A program made the position numbers and the translations under genes. The notes under the pieces are model-generated. The model had not been told where the DNA came from and did no database searches. It saw nothing but the letters and a program-made list of their open reading frames with translations. Shown here piece by piece: positions 41,401-63,996 of a stretch of 64,000 bases of DNA (positions are counted from its first letter, which is position 1; the number at the start of each line of letters is the position of its first letter). This DNA is from Aquila chrysaetos chrysaetos. Lineage: Eukaryota > Chordata > Aves > Accipitriformes > Accipitridae. The stretch lies in contig NC_044024.1 of assembly GCF_900496995.4 (NCBI RefSeq), forward strand, positions 11,906,698 to 11,970,697, written 5' to 3'.

Positions 41401-42910
41401 TCCCAATGCAGAGCCTCGGGCAGGAAATAGAAAGCTGACTCCATCTGAAGGCTGTGGGTTTTGCTGGGGGACGAAGCCACCTGGGCTGGCCCTTGGCCCT
41501 GCTGCAATCTGTGGGAGGGCACAGGGCTCAGCACCCCCAGCCTCTGTGCTGCCGCTGTCTCCAAGATGTGAGGGACCCACTGGAGCTGTGTGCTGGAGGG
41601 CAGTGACAGCCCTCCAGCTGTGGGGGTGTCCCAGTGGCTCCCAGCCCAAACTTGGCTGCTGGGAGGACCAGGGGCGGGGGCTGAGTGCTGTTCCTGGCCC
41701 CAAAACTGCTCCTGGGGACACCCAAACTGCAAGGGGCTGTGGGGCTGCACTTCCCTCATGCCTTTGCTAGTGCGGTGCCAGCAGCAAGGCCCCCCCAACT
41801 TGCTGCGACCAGCGCGTGGGACCCAGGGGCTTTAGCTTAGGAAGGATGTGTTGGGTTTTTACCATTTTCGTTCTTCTGGGATGCACCAGTTCCCAGAGCC
41901 AGGTGGCTTAGAGCTGACCGCAGCATTCATCTCCAAACAGATGCTGGGTGCCCAGACCTGACGTTCGGCAAGGGAGAGAAAGGAGAGCAGCAAGTGAAGA
42001 AATGGGGCCCACCATGCTGGCATGAAATGGCTCCCTGCTCTCTCCTTGGCCGTGTCCTTTCTAGGTTTAGGGTGGGGGCAGGAGCAAGACCTCAAGGGGG
42101 TTTGGTTTGTCCCATCTGAAAAACAACCACTGCACCGAGACGGCATGGGTGCACCTCGCTTTCTCTCCTCCCTGCCACAGAAGACCCTGATGGGGCTGGG
42201 CGGGCGACAGGGCTGCGAGGTACCAACAGAGCTGGTCTATGAAACTTGGCCGGGAGGACAGAGGGAGATTGATGTTTGCTTGGGCACTCAGCCCTCAGCT
42301 GCGGGCTCTGCCTGCCCCTGCGCCAGCTGGGGACAAAAGCGCCGGCCCCGGATGGCACTGCAGGGCTGGTGTAAGCCCCCTGGGACAGCTGGCAGCTCTG
42401 TAAGGCTGGCGCCCGCCCAGCAAACCAGCGCAAAGGGACCACACAGGGAGGCTCGCCCATCGGGATGCTCACCCATGTTCGGGTATCTGAGCTCCACTGC
42501 AGAGCCGGAGCACCCCCCCGCCCCGCATCTGCCCCATCTTGGGTCCTGTCCCCTGGCCAAGCCTGGGTGGGGTGGAAAGGAGCTGGGGTGACCACGGGGA
42601 GCACCCCGCAGAGCTGGCAGGGGGAGGAGAGTGATGGGGCTGGGAGCTTGCAGAGTCTCCTGCCCAGCCCTGCTGGCATCTCCCACATGGGAGATAAAAC
42701 CTGACAGTCACCACCAATTATGTCAGAAAAATCTCCCGTGTAGGTAATGATATCTGGCTGTAATTGCAGGTCAGGGCTCCTGTCCCCACAGGGCTCTTGT
42801 GCCCTCGTCCCCATGTCCCTCCCACATATGGGGGGCCCCACCTGGAGCTGGCCGCAGGGTCCTTGGCAGAGACAAACCCCCAGCACACCACTGAAAAATC
42901 CCAGAAAGGC
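38461..42910. other. Intergenic stretch between GLA and GLRA4
   Basis: About 4.4 kb from the GLA promoter to the proposed GLRA4 poly(A) signal. The first 150 bp continue the GLA CpG island. The rest is moderately GC-rich, and I recognise no exon, RNA gene or repeat family. The open frames have the composition of noncoding GC-rich DNA. Confidence 0.45.
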
Positions 42911-42916
42911 TTTATT
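42911..42916 (-). terminator. GLRA4: Candidate GLRA4 poly(A) signal AATAAA
   Basis: TTTATT on the plus strand gives AATAAA on the minus strand, in the context GCAAATAAAGCC. It would give a 3' UTR of about 1.9 kb after the GLRA4 stop codon at 44843. Nearer alternative signals were not searched exhaustively. Confidence 0.5.
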
Positions 42917-43030
42917 TGCGTAGGAAGATTGATGCTGTTTTAAAACCCACCGCTGCTAGAGGGTGGCTTGGCTGCCCAGCGCCTGCAGGTGCTGCCTGGG
43001 CGCTGGCACCTCCCTGTCCGGCACTGCCTC

Positions 43031-43056
43031 GGGGGTGGGGGGGGGGGGGGGGGGGG
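43031..43056 (+). repeat. G-run of 20, preceded by GGGGGT
   Basis: An uninterrupted run of 20 G (43037-43056) follows GGGGGT. On the GLRA4 transcript it is a C-run in the proposed 3' UTR. Such runs are length-variable and prone to assembly error. Confidence 0.9.
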
Positions 43057-44842
43057 CAGGTGCCGGGCGAGCCGAGGAGACAAGGTGCGCCCTTCCCTCT
43101 GCCTCCAAATGGGTCCTCCCCAAAAACAAGTCTTGAAAGCCTGGCCTGGACACATGGTGGGGCCCTGCAGGGACCCTCACAGTGGGGAAGGAATGCACGG
43201 CGGTGGTGGTGGGATGGAGCTGGCTTGGCCTGTCCTGGTGGGTCCCAGGCATGGCCTGGGGCCAGTTCTTCTCCACTTGTCCTGTCTGAAATGGGTGCAT
43301 GCAGCTGAGCACTCTGCAGGGTTCAGGGGGCTGGGCAGGGGGGTGTGGGGCTTTGCTCTTGGTAAGTTGTGCAAGGGAGAGGGTGATTCCTGCCCAAGGA
43401 ACGGGGCCAGGGGCCATGGCGGGGGTTTCTGCCCAGGTCTGGCTTCAGTGGGCTGTGCTGGCCTCCTGCCCACATCCCCCTGCCCTACAGGGTCCCTTCT
43501 GCCATGACAGGCAGGTCACCGGAGCCCTCGCCATGCCATGGTGGCACCACAGCCTCCAAAGAAAAGGGTGAATCCCGTTTCCATCCTGCCCTGCCTGAAA
43601 GACCCTGGGCCCTCTCCTGCACCCGCAGCCATGGGGGGATGGACTCCACCAGGCTGTGAGCAGGGGGAAAGGCGAGCATCAACACGTTTCTCTCTGTAGG
43701 TCCTACATAAACATCACCTACTGCTTTTATTTCCTGCTAAGCACGGAGGATATCCAGGTCTGGAGGGCTAGAAGTCTTGCTGAGCTTGTCCTGTTGACGT
43801 TTCGAATGCTCTCCGCTCCGGTGGAGGAGCAGCAGGGGTGAACCTGCTCAGAGGACGCCGTGCCTGGGCGCTGGGGTGGGGAGAAAGCTGGGGAATGGGG
43901 TGGTTTTCACCTCCAGCTCTCTGCTGGCACTGTGGTGCAGTGGGAACGCAGCAGTCTGGGGATGCCACCACTCACTCTACTCCTCCAAAGGGATCAGCCA
44001 AGCTGCCCCCACTACTTTGATCCCCAAAAATCTCCCTCAGAGGTTGGGCTGTGGGCCCTACACTGCAGGTAGTGCAGTGCTGGCTCTGCAGTGCCACACG
44101 GCACCCATCTGCTGCTGCAATGGCCATCTGTGCCCCTTCACCATCAGCGAGACTGGGCTCGCCTGCTGCCCACCTGAGGGCTGGTGTTTCCTCGGAGGAA
44201 ACGGAGCCTCCTGCCCAGTGTCCCTGCCACAGTCCTGCCTGCGGCCACGGGCATTATAGGCAGCTCTGGGCTCTGCAGGGAGGAAAGGGGCCCTGTCTGT
44301 TGCTGGACTGGGGACTATGGGGCCATAGCCAGCACCCCACACAGTCCAGGTGCAGGCAGGGGTGCTGCCTGCTGTTTCCTGCAACCGAGCTCCGGGCCAC
44401 GGGAGGAGAGAGGGCTGCAGCCTCTCACCTGGCTGCTCATGGCCCACAGCTCGGTGATGCAGCCTGAAGAAGCAGCAGACAGACATGGAGGGTGTTTGGC
44501 TGGAAGGTGGTGTTCCATGGCCACCAGCTGTCCAGCACCCCAAAGTACCAGGGGCTCCCCTGTGCCCTGGCAGCACAGCATCCCCGGGTACCTGGGGGTG
44601 ACACCATGCAGGAGGCAGGAGTGGTCTTTCTCTCCAGTTGACCGTGGGGACCTGGGGTTGCTGATCCCCCCCTCAGTGCCCTGGCATCCAAAGGGACTTG
44701 GGGGCTGCTATGTCCATGCTCCGAGGCCCAGCCCAGCTGTGCTGCTGCTCCAGGACAGAGGGAAACGTGGTTCTGGCTGAGCTCGTGGTGCCTAGGCACG
44801 CTGCGGGGGTCAGACTGAGAGGCAGTCATGCTTTTCTGGGTT

Positions 44843-54551
<9,709 letters not shown>

Positions 54552-54990
54552 CCCGCCGCAGCCCGCAGCCCCGCCGCCCCGGGCGCACGGGCATGACCCG
54601 GCCGGCGCCGGCGGCGCCCCCGCTCCCGTCGCACCGGGGCTGCTACCGCCGCCGCCGCCGCTGCCGCCGCCCCCCGCCCGGTCCCGCTCCTCATAGTCCG
54701 GGCGAGCGGGAGCCCGCCGCGGGGTGGGTGCCGGCCGGCTGCGGGCCCCGGGAGCCGGGCGGAGCCTCGCCCGCCGCGGCGGGGAGGAGGCGGGCACGGC
54801 GGCGGGGGGCTCCCCGCCGCCGTGCCCGCCTCCTCCCCGGCGCCTCGGGGACCTCTGCCGCCCTGTCGGGGCTGTCCCGGAGCCCACGTCCCCCGCGGGG
54901 GGCTCCTCGGCGCGGGGCGGCAGGGCCCTGCCCCGGTGCCGGGGAGGGAGGTGGCTCTCTGCGGGGTTTGCGAGGATCCCGGGGCGCACC
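54552..54990 (-). promoter_or_regulatory. GLRA4: CpG island at the GLRA4 5' end
   Basis: The GLRA4 signal-peptide exon lies inside an extremely GC- and CpG-rich stretch that continues about 400 bp upstream, with runs of CCGCCG. It should hold the 5' UTR and promoter. Open frames here on both strands are by-products of composition. No TATA box is seen. Confidence 0.55.
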
Positions 54991-57900
54991 GGGGCTGGGG
55001 GATGCCCTGGGATCGAGGGATGCGCCGGGGTTTAGGGATGCGGCAGGGCTGATGGCTGTACTGGGATCAAAGGATGAGCAGGGTTGAGGGATGCTCCGGG
55101 GGCGAGGGATGTGCTGGGATCGAGGACTGTGCAGGGGCTGAGGGATGCCCTGGAGGTACTGCCCGTCTGAGTGGGAGGGAGCAGCTGGGGACGGCCGGGC
55201 TCCTTCTTCCCTCTGCCTGGCCTGGCGGTGCCTGTCCCGGGGCCGCAGGTCAGGGCCGGCCCGCAGGCAGGCTGGGGCACAAACCCCGGGGGGCTCAGCC
55301 CTCCTGCTGGGACCGCTGTGCTTGCCTTTTCCAGAGGCTCAGCGGATGGGCAAGCCTGTCCCTCCGTAGGGGCCGGTAAGCTCCTCGGAGAAGACAAGAT
55401 GGACAGTCACGTCTGCGTGATGTGGGCAGCTGCAGTGGCTGCCAGGGAGAGGGAAACCGAGGCAGAGGGAGGGGAGCTGCTTGTTAACCAGGGCAGCACA
55501 GGCAGGGCTGAGACTTGGGCTGCTGGGCTGCCTCTGCCCTGTCCCCTGGGGCTACCCAGCCAAGCTGCAGAGTTGCCTCTAGTCCTAGGCAATCTGTGAT
55601 TAATCTGTGAGGAAGCAAATAGTATTAAAAAAAGAGAAAAGCACAGAATAAATGAATCCCGGCGGATATGTCATTCAGGTTTCCATTCACCCTACTGTGG
55701 CTAGCTCATCTCGTTTATTTGTATTAATTACAGTTTGGTAATGGCTAGAAGCTGCTGTACGAAGCCATTGCTGCAGGCGCCTGTAGAGGAGAATCTCAGC
55801 GGAGGAGGAGGAGAGCGTGGTAACCCCCACGCCTGCTCTCCCCAGGGCAAGTGAGGGGCTTGGGTCTGCGCCTGCTTCTCCTCGGCAGAAAGCCAGCACA
55901 GGATTTTGAGAGCTCCCTGCTGAGTTTGCTGTGGGGAGGCAGCATGAGTGAGGGCTGGCTGTGTGAAACCGAGCCTGGGATGCCCTGTCCAGCGCCAGGG
56001 AGAGGATAGGGGGCTGAAGGCAGCAGGCACTTAGCTGCGAGGCAGCGTGCAGGAGTCCTCGTCCCCACTTATCGGCTCCCCCAGCACCAGGAGCTGGGAG
56101 AAGTCTCCTCCGATTACCGTTGCCATTAATGTTTATGGGGCTGTGGTGCTGAGAGGCGCAAGGCAGGATCTGGAGCCCCAGGGCACAGAGCAAACACACA
56201 CTGTGTGACAGCTCCTCTTCCAGGGACTGTCCGAGTTAAGTGGACCTGACACTGTCAGGAGGAGGGGAGTCAGCCGCCTCCTCTCCACCCTCTGGGGAAA
56301 CCGAGGCACCCGGGTGTCGTGCCTGCATCCGTGCCTGCACCTGCCGAGGGGCCTGGGGATGGTTGGAGTGGCTGTGGAGCTGGTTCTGCAGGTGGCCATG
56401 AGCATGGGCTCTCAACATAACCAGCTACAAGCCTCAGCCATATGTGCTGCGGTCAGCAGGGCACCAGGGCCAAGCTAATGAGGCCCTTGGAGAGGCCGGT
56501 GAAGCCAATGCAGCAACGCAGCTCCCTGATGGGTAGGGCTGCGGGGAACGGTGCAGCCATAGCCCTCCTGCCCGCCTTGCAGCTCTGCAGGCAACCAGCA
56601 CTGCGAGGAGCAAAGCGGTGCTGAAAATAAGCTCTGAGAAAATGAAGGCAGTGAGCATCCCATCGGGAAGGCGAAGGCAGCACTGATTTGTTGCTGGCCA
56701 GTTCAGGGGGATGGAGCAGGAGCTGCAAAAGCAGAGCCTGCCTGTGCCTGGGGGACCCCAGGCACTGCACCGCATCCGGGACAGGGATTTTTGGGAGTGA
56801 CAAGAATAGGCTTCTTCCCCATGTTCCTCAAATCAGAGCATGAGGTGTTTTTTCTGTAAACAGCAAAGATGCCAGCCAGCAGGCAGCTGCTGGCGATGGG
56901 CTCCCGGAGGCAGGCACCTACCTCCAGGCTGCCCTGCAGCTGCTCTCCCCAGGGACAGCAAGACCAGGGGGCCAAGGACCGCACTATGACCCAGGCTGTG
57001 GGCAACTGCTGCCAGCCTGGTGCAGTCCCCAGGGCTGGCATTGGCATGGCCCTCTCTGGGGATCCCTCTGTCCCTGCCCTGAAGCCATCCTCATCAGGGC
57101 GCCAGACTCTGCTAATAAGAGAGATGCCGGCAGCAGAGGCTGGGGTTGCTAAGACAGGGACAAAAGCATGGTATCTTTTTTCCCTTTCCCTCTGCTATCT
57201 CTGAGCCCATGTCAAACTGTTGCCCTGGGACCAGGCTCTTACCTGCTGCAAATCTGCCTGGATCCAGAGCCTGGAGAAGGGCTGTGCTAATCCACACCAC
57301 CTGGATCCTGACCCCTCTCTGCTGCTCAGACCCTGCATTGCCACATCTATATATTTAATCCCACCTGATAAACCCTGTAGTGCATTTGCAGACAACACAA
57401 TTCTGAAGGGCTGAGTGATTCAACCCCTTGAAAACAGGTTTGGTTTTTTTCCAGATTGAGGTGCTTAAGCTCCATTTGAGGATGAACAGTTGCCTGTAAG
57501 ATCAATTTTGTGCTGTTCGTGTTGGGGGGGGCGGAGCGGGAGGGAGGGCAGCAGGCGAAGGAGCATGCTTTGCTCTTCGCGTAGGGCCACAAAGGCCCCC
57601 TGGGCTGGCAGCCCTGCTCAGGGGGGCTGGGGGCCAGGATGCTGCTGCCCACGCTGCTCCTTGGTCTGTCCTTCAGAGTCAGCTTGGATCTTCACCTTTG
57701 CCCCAGAGCCAGGAGAGCCTGCAGCACCAGGAGGGGCAGAAGCTTCAGGTGGGCACAGGTTTGTGGTGAGCTGTAAGCAACCTGCTCCAGCTCCCCTCCA
57801 GCAGGCTTGGAGGGTGGGGGGACTCCGGAGTGGGTTTGATATCAGCTTAGAGGCAGCTCCTATTTTGGGGGTGTCGCATGCTCTGCATCTTGCAGTTCCA

Positions 57901-60900
57901 GCCCCAGTGACAGGCCAGGACGTGGGCCAGCCTCCCGCCAAAGACAGGATAACGACTGCAATTAATCAGAGGCAGAGGCAGATGCTCTAGGAGACTCTGC
58001 TTATTTTAATTAGAGAGCACCACATAGCAGGCACCTCCATCCCCTGTCTCCTAATTCCCTCCTGCCTTCCTTCCCCTCTCCAAGGCTCCCAGCCAACGCA
58101 GCTGACTCCAGACATCCTCCTCTCTATTTTGCCCTAGGACTGGGATTTTTTTGCACAAACCGAGGCGTGAAACAGAGATGCTGAATGCAGAGGGCTCTGC
58201 CAGCCAGCCAGTGTGCAAGCACTGCCGTGAGCTTCTGCTCTGTACTGATTGCTTAAATGCTTAATGAGCACTGGGGAGCAAAGTGCTCCTTGTGAAAGAT
58301 TCAAGGCCTCTGTGCCTTCAGTTTAGGGCTATGTGAGCTCCCCTTTCCATTTTTTAATCCTCTGACCAGTGACAGCAAGGGAAAGCAGACACAGTCTCAT
58401 TGCTGTTTCTAAGGAAAGCAGCAAAACAAATAGGAAAACCTGCATGCCTGCATTCAGGGAGATGACAGCCCCTCCGCCCCGGGGTGGACATGGTGGCGGG
58501 CTCCCCCAAAGCAAACATTTTGAGGCGTCTAATCGGGTGTGAAATTAATGCCAGGAAGACACATTCATTGCTGCCAGCCTGAGGCTCTCCCTGGCCACCC
58601 AGTGTGCACCCAGATTGGGCGCTTCATTCTCATTTAATGGCAATTCGTCTGGTTCCCCAGTGTTGTGCTTGTCCCCATCTTTTCCCGGAGAAGCTGTATA
58701 ATGGGCTGCGGGTGCTTTCCTTTCCCAGCAGGAGCAAACATCATCTCAGGGCAATAAATGCATGGCTAGGGGATGAATAACTGTGGTGCTGTTTTGGTGG
58801 GGAGACTAGGGCCCTGCTGGCATAAGAGCACAGGCAGAGAGCCTGAACTCCTACCACACCTCAGCAAGGCAAGCGGGCACTGGGTTTGGGTGTAGCTGCT
58901 GGCAGGACAGGGCAGGACGTCCCCTCCAGTGGCCCAGGAAGGTCATGGGGTGCTGGGGCGATTTGGGGCTGCTCGTAGGGAAAGCTGGCACTGTGGCATG
59001 GGAGGAGAGGACAGGATGGCAGCGGTGCTGGGGAGCCCAGTGGGTCCCTGGTGCTTATGTGGCAGTGCCAGTGGGACCCAGTGCCTCGCTGAGCTGGGCA
59101 GGGTGACCCGGAGGAGATTGCAAGGTGAACCAAGACATTGGTCCCAACTCCAGCTAATGTCACTCTATGATTTTGTGGCGCTTTTCCAGGCTAAAAATAC
59201 CCCTGCTGTTGGTGCGGCGCGGCATGGGGCGGGTTCTGCGTGCAGTGGCTGCGGAGGGATGCTCCGTGCTGTGGAACCAGCCAAGGGCGGGCAGCCAGCC
59301 GGTGGGGCTGGGGTGGCCCTGCAGCAGCCGTGGGGCTGACCCTCCTGCTCCCTGAGCAGCCAAATGCAGAGGTCACCTATTCTCTCCTCCTCCTCTGAGG
59401 TGAGCTGGCACCTCTCTCCAGGGCTGTACTGGATGCAACCGCTCAGCCAGTAGTCCCCAAAATACCGTGTGGGGAGAAAGCATCCTCAGTGATGTCTCTG
59501 AGCTGTGTTTCACACTGGCACTGGGTCCTTTGCTGATTCCGGAGGGTCACACCAGCTCCTCAGGGTGCGTCTGGCCCATTTGGGGACCAGCCTGGGGGTG
59601 GGATGCTGCAGCAAGCCTCATTTCCCCAACGAGTGGCAGCGAGGCCTGAGGAGCTCAGCCCATCGCTGTGGCTGTGGGGCTGCTGCATGTGCTAAAGAAA
59701 TGTGCCCCCAGCCCCTCCGTACAGCTGGGGGGGGTTGGCACCAGGCCAAGGGACCTCACCTGTCCCGGTGTGTCTGAGCTCCTGGGGAGCTGAGTTTGGG
59801 ACACATGAGTGGGTGGCCGGAGGGGACAGGGCTGACAAGCCTCTCCCAGGATTGGAGGCAGTCCCAGCACGGCAGGATGTGGCTGGGCCAGCCCCATCCA
59901 CCTTCACTACCCTCCTTGCCATGGGGACAACTCAGCCTTGCGCCACTCTGCTGTCACAAGCAGATCACTCAGAGCCGGGCAATGAGAAATGCAGGATCTG
60001 GCCCTGGGCCCACATCTGCGTCCATGGCGGGACTTTTCAGGGCGATCCATAGGGATTCAGTTGCCTGTGCCATCGTGCAGCCTTGGGGTATGTCATGTCA
60101 TCCTGGGGACCGCTGTGATGGAGGCCACATGGGCAGAGCATGGCTGCCGTTGGGGCCAGATGCTGTGCTGGGTGGGAGCCAGCTGCGTGGCCGAGGAAGG
60201 GGCAGGCCACGTTGCAGCAGCCACACTGCCAGTGGCTGTGCAGCTCAGTGCTGCCCTGGGGAGCTCTTCTGCACTCTGTCAAGTTGGTCATGCAGGTTGG
60301 AGGGTGTTTCAGATATTGCTCTCCTGAAAGCTATCAAGCTAAAGAGAGTCTAACACTTGTTCTTCAATACCCACCCTCATCTAACGGCACATATCCTCAC
60401 GTGTCTAACATATTTCTGATATTTTATGGCAGGTTTTCAAGGAAATATTTTGTGTACGTTGCCCCCATCATGTATGAGCAGGGGACTGCCACCCTGGCCT
60501 GAAGACAGGTCCTAACTAAGCCTAGATCATCCTAACTTGCCTTTTCCCATCTGTGGATGGCGGACCTTGTGCCTCCTGCCACAGATGGTGCTCTGCTTTG
60601 GGTGAACTACGTGGATTGTATTTGCAGATAGAGCACGCGCGGAGAGAACTGCAGGCAGAGGGAAGGCTGGAGCAACGGTAGCGGCTGATCCCATGACCTT
60701 GACAAGCTGGACATGCTGAACGGGGAGATTTAATTTAGATAAGTGTCAAGCGAGGCTCTTGGGGCCAGCAGCAAAGCCTGGCACAGATTCCAAAACCCTC
60801 AGTGGGTGCCTCGCTCCCCAGGGGTGACCTGGCCCTTTCCCATCTTTGTGTCCCTTCTCTTTTACCATGGGCCACCCCTTTGCTGCCTGCCTTGTCCCCA

Positions 60901-63900
60901 AATTGCCCCGCGGTGTGGGCTGGTTCCCTCCTGAGGCTGGGCATGCGGGAGGGGAATTACAAGGAGGAAGCTTGGACTGGAGCAGAGCTCTCTCTTGGCT
61001 GAGGATGCTCCCATCTCTGCTCCCAGAAATGGCCTTGCTTGGCGAGGATGGCGATCGGATGGGGTTGGGATCTACTGATGGGCTGCTGGGAGCAGTGCTG
61101 GGGCTGCAGCAATAGCCTAACCCCTGCTGCAGTTGTTTCCAGCATTTCTGATTACCCTGGGGAAAATCTATTGGATTTTGACACTGCAAGACCCCCCCAG
61201 ACCCTAACCTCTGCCTTCCCCAGCTCTGCCCCACAGCTTTTCTCCCTGCCTGAGCCTGGGGAGCAGAGGAGCTGCTGTGCAAAATCAATGCCTTGGCCAG
61301 TGCTGTGCTAAGGGGTGTTGTGTCAGCAAAGGCAGGTGGGGGTTATGGGACAGGGTCAGCGTGGTCCCCCAGTCTCCTCCCCACTTCGGGGCACCCAGCT
61401 CTGTGCATCCTTGGCCACGGTTGCCATGGTGATGTGCATCCCTTGCTGCAGCAGGAGCGCTTGCAGAGTTTGATGAGCTCTGTTTGCTGTTCTTGCCTCC
61501 GCGGCTCTCCTGCCCTTGGCCCCAGCGGTCTCCAAGCATGAAAGCAGGAGATCACTGGGAGCAAAATGTGTGGTAGCGTTGCAGGGTGTTAACCACAGGC
61601 TGCCTGCCTCAGCCTAATTGGATGGGATTGTTGTTTTCCACTAGAGACCCCCAGGAGGGACAAGTTTGGAAAACAAAGTGTTACACATCTGCAGCATTAG
61701 GTGGCAAGCAGGGGGGAGAAGGAATAAGAAATCAGCCCTCCTGCCCTGTGCCCCCCTGCTGCTTTCCCCCCTGGCACGGCCAGCATGGTGGAGATGAAGG
61801 ATTTGTTTAATTAGATGGCAAATCCCCCTGCTGATGCACAAATGCAAACAGCAGTGGCTCAGGCAGCAGCTGCTTCCTGGGGGAATCTTGGCTGCGGCAG
61901 TCAGGGTGCAGGGCTGCCATGATGGCACCTGCATCCCATGGAGCTGGTGGGTGTCACAGTCCCATGAAGCCGTGGCTTGCGGAGGAACAGCATGCTGGGT
62001 GCCACCCTATGTGGCTGCAGAGGATGGTGCCATAAGAAGCCTAGTGTGACCCTGGGTTTGCTCCCCCCACTCCATCCTCTTCCTCCCATGCTGTTATGGG
62101 CTCTGGGGTAGCTGTCCTGGGGTCCCTGATGCAAGTGGCACGCTGGCAAAGGCATCTCATCAGTCCCCATGTCATCACCTTGCCATCCCCAGGGAGCAAG
62201 GTTGATTCTCCCTGTGCAGCTGCCGGCACCGAGGGGCTGCACAGCGGCATTACCTAAGTAAATGTAACAACTGGAGCAGCAAATGAGTCCCTTGTCCCCA
62301 GAGCCACCCCAGGAGAGGAGCCTGCATGGCATTCGTGGGTTGTTGCCACCTGGCCCAGCTGCAGGGGATGCGGGAGGGTTGTGTGGCTGCTGCTCTCCAC
62401 CCAGCTCTCCGAGAGCCGCCTGCATCAGCGACTCCGGGGAGAGACAGTGGGTGCCAGGTAGGAAATGTCTGCATCTCTGTCATCCTACCATTGGGTTTGC
62501 TATCCAGGAAATGGCACAGTGTGCCCAAGGTGCTGTGGCAGTAATGCCACCTGGGGGCTCTCACTGCTGTCCTTTTGCCGCCCCACCGAGCTGTGACCTC
62601 CCCAGAGCTCACTTGCTCTTCCTTCGGGAAAGCCCCACCACAGCTGGCACCCGCTGGCTGTGGGAAGGGTCCTGCCAGTCCAGGGACAGGGTCGGAGCGG
62701 CCAGGTCAGACCCTATCCCCTGGTCCCTGGGACGGGCATCACCCCTGGCACGCGTGGGTGAGCTGGGGCTGGGGCTGGCATGGGGGTGAGCAAGAGGAGA
62801 AGAATCTTCCTGGGCTCTGGAGGGAAATACAGGGAAAAGCTCCCTCTCTGGGTAGAAATCCAAGACAAAACACCACAGACACAACCTCCGCTGCTCAGGA
62901 CTGTGCTGGCTAACCCAGGACCTCCCTCAGCATCACTGTCCCTCCTCTGGGCTCAGGGAAACCATGGACAAGTTAGCACCTCCTTGGCTCTTTGGAGGCA
63001 TGCGAATTCACCCAAAACTTCCACAATGGGTCCCATGGGTAGCAAGAAATAAATGAGGGTGCCCTAGAGCTAAGCCTGTCCCTGGTGCTGCCTTCACCCT
63101 CCCTTTACAGAGCCCACTCTGGCTTCGCAGGGGCAAATAGAAACAGAGTGATCCTGGGCTGTATTTGCTTGTCAGACATCGTTGGCTCCGAGGAGGCAGA
63201 ATGACATTTGTCTTTCCCTTCCAAGATTTTCTGAAAGGTAAATGAGAACAGTTCAAGAATATGACCCCATGAGTGGCAGAGCAAGAGAGTAATGAACAGC
63301 CTGGAGAACATCAGCGTGAGGCGTCTGTTTACCTTCCTTTAGGAAGTAAATCAAGGAGAAAGGCAGTGGACGTGAAAGGCAAATCTGCTGGAAAATCAGC
63401 CAGGGGAAAAAAAAAAAAAAATCATCTTCCCCCCAAACCTATAATTAACCCAGGGGACTCACTGTACTGGTTGAGGAGCTTGGTAAGAATTTGGGGGGGA
63501 AATTAGAAACTAGAAAAAGAAAGCAGTTTGGACCAGCATATTATCCCCTATTTCTGCAGTAAATAACGGGGCTATTTGGTGGGTAAAGGGAGCAGCCAGC
63601 AGCCAGCAAGCCCTCTGGGCCCTGGGCTGCCTCTCAGATCAGCTGGACCCTGGGTTGTGCTGCCAGCAGCTGCCTGTGCCCCTGATTCCCCGCCGGGCAC
63701 GGGCAGCCGTGCCTGCACACGTGCACTGTGCAGCCCTGCCACCCTGGGCTTCACAGCCTGTGAAAGATCTGGGGACAGCAAGGCAGCAGCAGCGCTCCTG
63801 CATGCATCACCTCTGGGGTGCCAGACACCCTGCCCCAAGCACGGCTGGGGGGCTGGTGGTCCCCTCTGCCCTCTAGGCTCACAGCTCCTCCTACACCAGT

Positions 63901-63934
63901 GAGCCCAGGCACGGAAGAAGACCTTCCAAATCTT
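54991..63934. other. Gene-free upstream region of GLRA4 with AT-rich islands
   Basis: I recognise no exon in about 9 kb. In human the gene beyond GLRA4 is PLP1, but no PLP1-like exon is visible. Four stretches stand out as AT-richer, non-repetitive islands with homeodomain-type TAAT cores: 55608-55760 (TTAATTACAG), 57940-58020 (CAATTAATCA and TTTAATTAGA), 58480-58680 (GAAATTAATG) and 61790-61860 (TTTAATTAGA). They are candidates for regulatory elements, inferred from composition only. Confidence 0.4.
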
Positions 63935-63996
63935 AAAACTTGGTATTTAAAAAATTTAAGTTACAAAAATTTAAATTTAAGAAATTTAAAACTTGG
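63935..63996 (+). repeat. AT-rich low-complexity block with AAAACTTGG direct repeat
   Basis: AAAACTTGG at 63935-63943 recurs at 63988-63996, enclosing runs built from AAATTTAA units, including the palindrome AAATTTAAATTT around 63966-63979. The structure is at the window edge and may be truncated. Confidence 0.7.

Noticed and set aside
59110-59200. Possible decayed CR1 LINE 3' end (CTCTATGATT near 59163)
   Set aside because: Only one short match to the ATTCTATG-type tail is present, and I could not recognise CR1 body sequence. RepeatMasker would settle it.
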